DNA of 6,440 nucleotides from an uncultured Candidatus Saccharibacteria bacterium (GCA_938036845.1 CALHWA010000178.1:1-6440); one strand, 5' to 3'; counted from the stretch's first letter, positions 1-5,087 are shown. Made by a program: numbers and translations. Notes: generated from the letters alone by a model not told the origin.

Positions 1-133
1 CACCCTCGCCCGCCATCAGGCTCGCCATAATGGCGAAGCCGCCCACCGCGATGGCGATGCTGGTAAGCAGGGTGCGCATCTTGGCGCGGCGCAGGTTGCG
101 GCCAGCGCGGCGAATGATATCAGTCGTCTTCAT
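1..133 (-). CDS. FtsX/MacB-like ABC transporter permease (5' part only)
   Basis: This is the N-terminal 44 codons of a membrane permease that continues beyond base 1. The protein begins MKTTDIIRRAGRNLRRAKMR, a basic amphipathic start. A hydrophobic first membrane helix follows (about residues 22-40) and runs into an A-G-E-G turn. This layout, with a basic 'NLRRxKxRT' lead-in, a first helix containing 'GG' and then 'GEG', is typical of the MacB/FtsX (type VII ABC) permease family, where 'LRTxLTxLGIxIGV...GEG' is common. The start is the ATG at 133-131, 2 nt after the stop of the upstream ATPase gene. Its Shine-Dalgarno (AAGGAGG, 151-145) lies inside that gene, so the two are probably translationally coupled and form one transporter complex in the cytoplasmic membrane. 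The cargo cannot be told: family members act in lipoprotein release, peptide or drug efflux, or cell-wall hydrolase control. Confidence 0.8.
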   Translation of the reverse strand, partial: MKTTDIIRRAGRNLRRAKMRTLLTSIAIAVGGFAIMASLMAGEG

Positions 134-135
134 GG

Positions 136-978
136 TTAGTCTGCCCTCCTTGGTGTTGGCTTGGTGGTTGTGGATTTGGCTTTTGTCGTCGTGGCATTTG
201 TGGCTTTTTTCGCCGTTTTCTTAGGCTGCGTGGTAGGTGCCGTGGCTTTGGCTGTGCGGCGAGTTGGCGCTTTTTTAGCCTTGGGAGAAGCTGTCGCCTT
301 ATCCGTAGCGCTGTCGTGGTCAATCACCCCATCTTTGATGCGAATAATACGCTGGCAGCGCTGCGCTAGATCCTCGTCGTGTGTGACGATGATGAGCGTG
401 GCACCATGCTCCTTAGCGTAATTGAAGAGCAGGTCTTCCACCACCGCAGAGGTCGCTGAGTCGAGATTGCCTGTTGGCTCGTCGGCAAAGAGAATCTGTG
501 GCTCGGCAGCAATTGCTCGAGCGATCGCCAAGCGCTGCTTTTGCCCACCACTAAGGTCCTTAGCCCGCGCTTTGATCTTGTCCTCTAGACCAACCGCCTC
601 GAGTGCCGCCACGATACGCCGCTTGCGCTTGCTGCGCGGCACACCTGCGGTCTCGAGCGACAGGCTCACATTGTCATAGCAACTCTCGCCGCCCTCCACA
701 AAGAAACTCTGGAAAATGAAACCCATCGTCCGCGCCCGAAAGCGGTCGGTCGCCTTGCGCTTGAGCCGCAAGATATCCTCACCGTTGATGATCACCTCGC
801 CCTGCTGCGGCTTATCCAGGCCAGAGATAGCGTGCATCAGCGTGGACTTGCCCGAGCCTGACTTGCCCAGCACTGCTACGCTCGACCCTTCCTCGATTGC
901 AAGACTTACGTCCTTGAGGGCGGTGAAGGTATTTTTCTTCTTGCCGTAGACTTTTGTAATGTTTTTTATTTCGATCAT
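136..978 (-). CDS. ABC transporter ATP-binding protein (LolD/MacB/FtsE-type) with basic C-terminal tail
   Basis: A 280-aa cytoplasmic ATPase expected to power the permease encoded next to it. All nucleotide-binding motifs are intact: Walker [10 protein letters not shown] (38-46), Q-loop FIFQSF (Q90), signature LSGGQ (142-146), Walker B ILFADE (162-167) with catalytic E167, D-loop NLDSA (171-175) and switch H200. The 'EPTGNLD' string and the fold ending near residue 221 fit the LolD/MacB/FtsE family, which is usually about 220-235 aa. The last ~59 residues (222-280) are extra: a Lys/Ala/Thr/Pro-rich, histone-H1-like, presumably disordered basic tail. The ATG at 978 is chosen because GGAGG lies 4 nt upstream and the protein then starts [12 protein letters not shown], as the family does. 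A longer frame from a TTG at 1011 would begin on the -10 box itself. The permease follows after 2 nt. The family call is firm; the substrate is unknown. Confidence 0.95.
   Translation of the reverse strand: MIEIKNITKVYGKKKNTFTALKDVSLAIEEGSSVAVLGKSGSGKSTLMHAISGLDKPQQGEVIINGEDILRLKRKATDRFRARTMGFIFQSFFVEGGESCYDNVSLSLETAGVPRSKRKRRIVAALEAVGLEDKIKARAKDLSGGQKQRLAIARAIAAEPQILFADEPTGNLDSATSAVVEDLLFNYAKEHGATLIIVTHDEDLAQRCQRIIRIKDGVIDHDSATDKATASPKAKKAPTRRTAKATAPTTQPKKTAKKATNATTTKAKSTTTKPTPRRAD
145..151 (-). promoter_or_regulatory. Shine-Dalgarno of the permease, embedded in the ATPase 3' end
   Basis: AAGGAGG on the minus strand sits 11 nt before the permease ATG at 133. It is made by the AGG-AGG codons for the last Arg-Arg of the ATPase (residues 277-278). 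The tail's other Arg-Arg pair is coded CGC-CGC, which suggests the AGG codons are kept for ribosome binding. Confidence 0.7.
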
Positions 979-1279
979 TGCGCCTCCATAAGCTGCTAAT
1001 GTTAATAGCAATTATACCGCAATCGCCCGGCGAGAGCAAACGAGTGCAACCTCCTGTATTGCCTGTGGATTATCTTTGCCAAAGATCTCTACCTTCTTAG
1101 CGTCAGCCGGTCACCGACTTGCTATCAAAATCATGTCTTGCACAATACCAAAAATATTCCGGCGGAGAGAGTGCGGGGAGGTAGAGCTGAAACAAGAGGA
1201 AATAAGGTTTCAGAATTCAGGTTAGTAGACGGTTCGCAAGAGAATATCTAGAAGCCCTCAAGCAATGTATAAGAACACC
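979..1279. other. Gene-free gap between uppP and the ABC operon
   Basis: A 301-bp stretch with no credible gene. It holds the ABC operon promoter and start-site dyad at its left end. It also has a small inverted repeat ATCTTT-gcc-AAAGAT (1072-1086), a symmetrical CGGT-C-ACCG near 1110-1120, and a 7-bp inverted repeat CTGAAAC-N13-GTTTCAG (1187-1213) that could fold in the uppP 3' trailer but lacks a U-tract. I found no tRNA-like cloverleaf and no second promoter worth calling. Confidence 0.5.
1011..1039 (-). promoter_or_regulatory. Sigma70-type promoter of the ABC operon
   Basis: On the minus strand, TTGCTC (1039-1034), a 17-nt spacer and a perfect TATAAT (1016-1011). The start site is predicted near 1004, giving a leader of about 26 nt to the ATG at 978. 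The -35 box matches TTGACA at only 3 of 6 positions. A dyad TGCTA-N7-TAGCA (994-1010) lies across the predicted start site. Confidence 0.7.
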
Positions 1280-2113
1280 CTACACTGGTGCCAACGCGCC
1301 TACCGCGAGTAGGATGATGAGCAGCGTGCCAAGCACCAAGCGGTAAGCGACGAACTTATCAAATGAGTTGCTCGAGACAAAGCGCAGCAGCCACGAGATC
1401 GCCACATACCCCACCACAAAGGATATGATAATCCCCAGTATCATCTGTGGCCAACCAATTAAGCGGCCAATCTGCTGCGACTGTGTGATGGCCTCCAGCC
1501 CACCAGCTGCCATCAATGCCGGAATCCCCAGGAAAAAGCTCATCCGTGTGGCAGTGGTGCGGTCGATATCGCGGAATAGCCCCGAGGCAATCGTCGCCCC
1601 CGAGCGCGACACCCCCGGGATGAGCGACAGGCACTGCATCAGGCCCATTGCCATAGCATCACGCCAGGTGAGGTTACGCTCATGGCGTGTCTCGCGCCCC
1701 CGGCGGTCGGCCAAAAACAGTACAATGCTCCAAATCATCAGCCCAGCCGCGACAAACCATAGACCGCGCAGCACCGTCTCGATCGTATCCTTCAGGAGTA
1801 GCCCCACCACCGCAATTGGCAGCGAGCCAATGATGACGTACCACCCCATCCGGTAGTGGAACGTCCGCGCCCGCGGGTTCACCACGCCAGCACACCACGC
1901 CGAGGCAATACGCCAAATATCCTGCCAGAAATAGACAATCGCCGCAGCAATCGCCCCAATCTGCACCACCGCCGTAAAGGCGACAAGCCCCGGGTCGCTC
2001 ACCGAGTAGCCCAGCAACTTCTCTGCCAGCATCAAGTGGCCCGTGCTCGAGATGGGCAAAAACTCAGTAATCCCCTCGACAATGCCAAGAATAATAATAT
2101 GCAGCCAATCCAT
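1280..2113 (-). CDS. uppP: Undecaprenyl-diphosphatase UppP (BacA)
   Basis: A 277-aa integral membrane phosphatase that converts undecaprenyl pyrophosphate to undecaprenyl phosphate, recycling the lipid carrier for peptidoglycan and other surface polymers; extra copies confer bacitracin resistance in known bacteria. The family motifs are present: the acidic motif E13-G-I-T-E17 running into FLPISSTGH (18-26, with S23 and H26), and the PGVSRSGAT box (166-174, with R170, equivalent to the essential E. coli R174). Hydrophobic helices fill the rest and the length matches the usual 265-280 aa. The start at 2113 has AAGGA 9 nt upstream and begins MDWLHIIILGIVEG as the family does. The stop is TAG. 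The gene appears monocistronic, with its own promoter at 2141-2169 and a 301-bp gap before the next co-oriented gene. No other peptidoglycan gene is adjacent. Confidence 0.97.
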   Translation of the reverse strand: MDWLHIIILGIVEGITEFLPISSTGHLMLAEKLLGYSVSDPGLVAFTAVVQIGAIAAAIVYFWQDIWRIASAWCAGVVNPRARTFHYRMGWYVIIGSLPIAVVGLLLKDTIETVLRGLWFVAAGLMIWSIVLFLADRRGRETRHERNLTWRDAMAMGLMQCLSLIPGVSRSGATIASGLFRDIDRTTATRMSFFLGIPALMAAGGLEAITQSQQIGRLIGWPQMILGIIISFVVGYVAISWLLRFVSSNSFDKFVAYRLVLGTLLIILLAVGALAPV

Positions 2114-2140
2114 GATGTGTTTTCCTTATGTCTCGTACCA

Positions 2141-2169
2141 AGTATACCAAGTTCGCCACAAAGCACCAA
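2141..2169 (-). promoter_or_regulatory. Promoter of uppP
   Basis: On the minus strand, TTGGTG (2169-2164), a 17-nt spacer and TATACT (2146-2141), with the start site near 2134 and a leader of about 21 nt. An 8-bp direct repeat ACTTGGTA with 9-bp period (2152-2145 and 2143-2136) overlaps the -10 box. The Shine-Dalgarno AAGGA is at 2127-2123. Confidence 0.6.
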
Positions 2170-2262
2170 GCCGGAAATGAAAAATGGTGAGTGTGCTAGT
2201 TTGTATCTAAAAGCCATACACGATTGTTGACAGTGATATTTTGAGACTCAAGCTGGCAAAAT

Positions 2263-2297
2263 TTGACACAGGGTTCATATATTGATATATATATATT
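2263..2297 (+). promoter_or_regulatory. Promoter of the small membrane-protein unit
   Basis: A consensus TTGACA (2263-2268) is followed after 17 nt by TATATA (2286-2291) inside an AT run that reaches TATATT at 2292-2297. The -10 register is therefore uncertain by a few bases, and the start site should be near 2298-2304, just before the leader hairpin. A second TTGACA lies 36 bp upstream (2227-2232) without a matching -10 box. Confidence 0.6.
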
Positions 2298-2304
2298 AAC
2301 TTTT

Positions 2305-2348
2305 GCTCGAAGTTTGGCTTAGGGCAAGAGTTGCCCTTTGCTTCGAGC
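2305..2348 (+). ncRNA. Leader hairpin in the 5' UTR of the small membrane-protein gene
   Basis: An outer stem of 8 bp, GCTCGAAG (2305-2312) with CTTCGAGC (2341-2348), encloses a perfect 7-bp inner stem AGGGCAA/TTGCCCT (2321-2327, 2331-2337) with a GAG loop. It begins within about 10 nt of the predicted start site. It could protect the 5' end or act as a cis-regulator. There is no U-tract, so it is not an obvious attenuator. It matches no riboswitch family I can name. Confidence 0.5.
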
Positions 2349-2374
2349 TCACTTTCTGAGAGAGGGTGAGAGAG

Positions 2375-2662
2375 ATGCCGAATGAAGAGATCGCCTCAAT
2401 GATCGGCTTTTCGTTTAGTATAGTGTGCCTCTGCATCATGCTCTGGTTTACAGAGAAGATAGGCAAACGCACCGTGAGATGGCTGCTAGCCACTTCGAGT
2501 GTTTGCTTTGTCGCTATCTTCTGTATTGGATACTCGCTACCCAATACACCGACGAAGATATTCTTGATGTTCGTGCTGGTAGGGCTAGGAGGAATTGCAG
2601 CCTTCAGCCTAGAACGGCTCAGGCAGCTAAAGCGACGCGAGCAGAGATACAAGGGCGAATAG
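2375..2662 (+). CDS. Small hypothetical membrane protein, three predicted helices
   Basis: A 95-aa protein I do not recognise. Three hydrophobic segments are visible at about residues 9-26, 36-55 and 61-79, followed by a charged, mostly basic cytoplasmic-looking tail (E80-E95, six Arg and two Lys). It has four cysteines (C18, C20, C44, C50), all in or near helices. The ATG at 2375 is preferred because GAGGGTGA (2362-2369) sits just upstream as the Shine-Dalgarno; a GTG at 2366 would lie inside that site. Codon choice differs from the neighbours: three ATA, five CTA, two AGA, one AGG and three GGA in 95 codons. It stands alone between convergent and divergent minus-strand genes, with its own promoter, structured leader and terminator. 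The hydrophobic pattern and Shine-Dalgarno make a real gene likely; the function is unknown. Confidence 0.75.
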   Translation: MPNEEIASMIGFSFSIVCLCIMLWFTEKIGKRTVRWLLATSSVCFVAIFCIGYSLPNTPTKIFLMFVLVGLGGIAAFSLERLRQLKRREQRYKGE

Positions 2663-2774
2663 CCCACCAACATAGCTCACTGAATTCGTGCTTTAATCTG
2701 ATCGTAGTGCGCCAAGCGCACTCTCGGATTAAGCAATTAATCCGGGTTCAGTTTGAGCATGGTTGGTGGGCTAT
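2659..2774 (+). ncRNA. Multi-stem structured RNA element in the 3' UTR (candidate ncRNA)
   Basis: A 13-bp closing stem ATAGCCCACCAAC/GTTGGTGGGCTAT (2659-2671, 2762-2774) starts on the stop codon of the small membrane-protein gene. The stem continues imperfectly as GCTCA/TGAGC (2675-2679, 2754-2758) and CTGAATTC with GGGTTCAG (2680-2687, 2744-2751, including two U-G pairs). Inside are two strong hairpins: AGTGCGC-CAA-GCGCACT (2706-2722) and CGGATTAA-GCAA-TTAATCCG (2725-2744). The GCAA loop is a GNRA tetraloop, and the U-G pairs become A-C mismatches if read on the other strand. Both points favour function as plus-strand RNA. It does not match tmRNA, RNase P RNA, 4.5S or 6S RNA as I know them. 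A DNA-level palindromic repeat such as a MITE or REP is the main alternative. Confidence 0.5.
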
Positions 2775-2811
2775 GTTCTTGGCACATTTGCTTTTCTGTT
2801 CTTGCATCAAG

Positions 2812-2850
2812 AAGCGACCACTATGAGAGAGTGGCCGCTTGTTTGTTGTT
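2812..2850 (+). terminator. Intrinsic terminator, possibly bidirectional
   Basis: An 11-bp stem with one A-C mismatch, AAGCGaCCACT (2812-2822) with AGTGGcCGCTT (2830-2840) and a 7-nt loop, is followed by GTTTGTTGTT. This fits termination of the plus-strand unit. Read on the minus strand the mismatch becomes G-U, so the stem is complete there and could end the DUF2207 transcript (stop at 2897), although the U-tract is poor on that side. A competing 6-bp repeat TTCTTG-cat-CAAGAA (2799-2813) overlaps the foot of its left arm. Confidence 0.65.
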
Positions 2851-2896
2851 GCAAAAGAAGGGTTGAGATATAGCTGCGCGCTGGGGGGAGCGGGCT

Positions 2897-4744
2897 CTAC
2901 CACCCGCCGCCACCTCCGCCGCCTCCGCCGCCGCCAGAGAAGCCACCACCAGTCGAGCCGCCACTAGACGACGAGAAGTCGCTCGAGCCAACAGAAGTAG
3001 AATCGGACAAGCTACTCACACTCGAGACAAACATTGCTGCATTGAAGGCACCGTGGCCAGCATACCAATCGGGCTGGGTGCCTACTTCCTCATAATACTG
3101 CCCCAGCTGCTGGCTCCACTGCTTCTCTTGGCCAAAAAGCACGGCATAGGGCAAGACCCGCTCGTAGAGTTTGACGAGCTGAGCGTGGTCGCCAATATCC
3201 ACCTTCTCGGCGGTCTCGGGGCTCTGCAATAGGCGCAGGCGGTCGGCCTCAGCGTAGCGGATATACATCTTGAGCCCCAGCAGGTAGCGGCGCAATGCCA
3301 GCCCTTTGTCCGACAGCGGCTTGGCAAAGCCTAGCTTGCCAATGATAATCACAATAAAGACCCCTGGGAAGAAGAGGAATTGCAGCCCACTGAGGAATGG
3401 CACAAACATCGTGGCTGCACATAGCAGCAGCACTAAGACACCTAGCACACCTGCAAGGATGCGGAAGCCCCGTGTGCCCTTCCGGCTTGTGTCGCGCAGC
3501 TTGTACGTGTGGTCGATGAGCTCATCGAGCTTCTTGGCGTTATCGCTCAGGCGGAAGGCGTAGGAGGTATTGTTGCGCAGCGTCTTGAGGTTGATGCGCT
3601 CTCCCACCGCAGGCAGGTGACCAAAGATATCGCCCAGGATCTCTTGTTCCTCGGGGTGGAGGCTGCTGACATCTTTGATGACTTCAAGCTCGTACTGCGC
3701 CCGCGAGAAGAACGTCTTGGGCTTGACCTCGATCAAACGAATGTAGTGCCGCACTGCCCAGTCGATCATCTGCGCCGCCATGGCCGAGCCCTTTACCATC
3801 CGGAATGGCCGCACGATCTCTGCCGCTGTTGTCACACTTGTGTTGGGAGGTGGCAAGTATTCTGGCACAATCGTCCCTAGCTCCTTGCTCCGGCCAATCG
3901 CCCGCTGATAGAGCCAATACACCACACTCGAAGCAAGCCCCAGCACTAGCATACTCACGAAGAATATAAGTGGAAGGAACGCCTCCAACCGCTCTTGAAA
4001 CACCTCCCCGGGCGTCTTCTTATACTCCGCAAAGGTACCCTGCGGGAAGCCCAGCGCCAGCGTCATACCAGCATATGGCGCGAGGTAACCCACCGAGGCA
4101 GTTATGGTGTCGACACTCGGCGACGTGACGGTGCAGGTGGTGCGGCTCCCCTGCTTGCCAGTGTAGCATTGCGGCGTCGTCCGGCTGATGGCAGCAAGCT
4201 CGGGGCTCAGCTTGAGCCTGACAGTGGCATTGCTAATGGGTACTCGCCACGACGTACCAATCACATCCCAGTAGAACTCATTCTTCTGCGTATCGCCATA
4301 GTTCCACGTGACATCACGCTGGGTGTAGGTAATGACGTATGTCTTGCTACCCGAGACGTAGGTGTCTTTGTTGCCAATGCGCAGGGTGTTGCCCGACCAA
4401 CTATATTCATAATCATTACCATGCTCATCCTGCACCGAGCCAAGCGCAAAGCTCGTGTGGTGGCCCTTGTACTGCGTGACGAACTCCGGTGCGAGGCCAT
4501 GGTTCTGCTCTGGCGGGAAGTTTGCTGTAATGGTGAGCTTCGTCTTGAGGGTGGAGCGCTTCTCGCTATCGCGCCCAAGCTCCATATCAACCGCATATTT
4601 GGTAATGGTAAAGTTGTCTTTACTACTGCTCGATGATGAATAGGCTCGTACCGATGTGTCGGCCTGCATTGGCACTGCCCCGAGCGCGGTGCCAAGCAGC
4701 ACCAAGCAGACACCGATTGCAGATATCACGCGTGTCATTCTCAT
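2897..4744 (-). CDS. DUF2207-family membrane protein with polyglycine C-terminus
   Basis: A 615-aa membrane protein of the DUF2207 family, whose role is unknown. A signal peptide (residues 1-28, cleavage likely after MQA) is followed by an extracytoplasmic beta-rich domain of about 220 residues, including a Ser6 run and the family-like block NEFYWDVIGTSWRVPI (155-170). Then come a membrane helix (about 256-278), the conserved EYLPPP segment (295-300), a cytoplasmic helical region, two more helices (about 427-450 and 453-470) and the family's 'LPYAVLFG' (531-538). The tail is Ser/Gly-rich and ends in 11 consecutive Gly and a terminal Trp. Similar Gly-rich ends are common in this family. An ATG at 4789 would lie upstream of the promoter, and the ATG at 4762 lies inside its spacer. 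ATG 4744 coincides with the predicted +1 and begins the signal peptide directly. None of the candidate starts has a Shine-Dalgarno. Confidence 0.85.
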   Translation of the reverse strand: MRMTRVISAIGVCLVLLGTALGAVPMQADTSVRAYSSSSSSKDNFTITKYAVDMELGRDSEKRSTLKTKLTITANFPPEQNHGLAPEFVTQYKGHHTSFALGSVQDEHGNDYEYSWSGNTLRIGNKDTYVSGSKTYVITYTQRDVTWNYGDTQKNEFYWDVIGTSWRVPISNATVRLKLSPELAAISRTTPQCYTGKQGSRTTCTVTSPSVDTITASVGYLAPYAGMTLALGFPQGTFAEYKKTPGEVFQERLEAFLPLIFFVSMLVLGLASSVVYWLYQRAIGRSKELGTIVPEYLPPPNTSVTTAAEIVRPFRMVKGSAMAAQMIDWAVRHYIRLIEVKPKTFFSRAQYELEVIKDVSSLHPEEQEILGDIFGHLPAVGERINLKTLRNNTSYAFRLSDNAKKLDELIDHTYKLRDTSRKGTRGFRILAGVLGVLVLLLCAATMFVPFLSGLQFLFFPGVFIVIIIGKLGFAKPLSDKGLALRRYLLGLKMYIRYAEADRLRLLQSPETAEKVDIGDHAQLVKLYERVLPYAVLFGQEKQWSQQLGQYYEEVGTQPDWYAGHGAFNAAMFVSSVSSLSDSTSVGSSDFSSSSGGSTGGGFSGGGGGGGGGGGW

Positions 4745-4750
4745 ACATCG

Positions 4751-4779
4751 ATTGTGCGCCATGCGGCGAGGAATGTCAA
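4751..4779 (-). promoter_or_regulatory. Promoter of the DUF2207 gene, predicting a leaderless mRNA
   Basis: On the minus strand, a consensus TTGACA (4779-4774), a 17-nt spacer and CACAAT (4756-4751, 4 of 6). Seven bases downstream of the -10 box is the A of the ATG at 4744, so transcript and reading frame would begin at the same base. Confidence 0.55.
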
Positions 4780-5039
4780 ACGCGAGCATCGCCCAAGGAT
4801 CACTGGTCTATGTAGCGCCTAGACCCTGCACCTTACCGCAGCCTGCTATACTGTCCTGTCGATGGAATATTTGCCAGGCTCAACCTTTCATCAGTATCAG
4901 CCCACCAGCGCTAAGGCCAAAAATTAGCTGCCACCAACTAGTCTATCCATTCTCAAATATCCTCACCAAGCACTTCTCCCTACCCCTGTTAATCTCTGTT
5001 CAAGCTATACCGCTTATGCTGTGATATTGCAAATGGTTA

Positions 5040-5048
5040 TGCTATACT
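5040..5048 (+). promoter_or_regulatory. Extended -10 promoter of the secreted-protein gene
   Basis: TGC-TATACT is an extended -10 element (TGN plus a 5-of-6 -10 box). No -35 match is seen 17 nt upstream. The start site would be near 5055, leaving a leader of about 43 nt that contains the purine-rich Shine-Dalgarno region 5077-5087. Confidence 0.5.
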
Positions 5049-5076
5049 CACAGGCAATACCCAACGGCTAATCAGC

Positions 5077-5087
5077 GAGGTGAGGAG
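5077..5087 (+). promoter_or_regulatory. Shine-Dalgarno region deciding the GTG start at 5098
   Basis: GAGGTGAGGAG contains two overlapping anti-Shine-Dalgarno matches (GAGGTGA and AGGAG). The second is 10 nt from the GTG at 5098. It overlaps the alternative GTG at 5080, which therefore lacks its own site. Confidence 0.55.

Noticed and set aside
812..1039. 75-aa minus-strand frame from TTG 1039 with AGGAGG upstream
   Set aside because: It overlaps the ABC ATPase in another frame and its start sits on the ATPase operon -35 box. The peptide has no family features.
1171..1250. Possible tRNA, suggested by GGTTCGC near 1230
   Set aside because: No acceptor stem, anticodon arm or properly spaced D-arm can be folded around it.
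1368..1856. 162-aa plus-strand frame inside uppP
   Set aside because: It is antisense to a gene with complete UppP motifs, and its composition is that of a shadow frame.
2296..2673. 125-aa minus-strand open frame opposite the small membrane protein
   Set aside because: It has a low-complexity Ser/Thr/Leu composition and no Shine-Dalgarno, and it runs through the promoter and leader hairpin. The plus-strand frame has a ribosome site and clear membrane helices.
2298..2845. The whole structured plus-strand region as tmRNA, RNase P RNA, 4.5S or 6S RNA
   Set aside because: None of the conserved core sequences of those RNAs is visible, and a plausible protein with a Shine-Dalgarno lies in the middle.
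2900..2960. GC-rich CCN/GGN triplet run as a tandem repeat locus
   Set aside because: It is explained by the polyglycine tail codons of the DUF2207 protein, and the codons are not a uniform repeat unit.
3995..4636. 213-aa plus-strand frame inside the DUF2207 gene
   Set aside because: Arg-rich shadow translation. The minus frame carries DUF2207-type motifs throughout.
4862..4927. 21-codon ORF as an annotated gene
   Set aside because: It has no Shine-Dalgarno, is very short and has no recognisable motif, so it is kept only as an observation.
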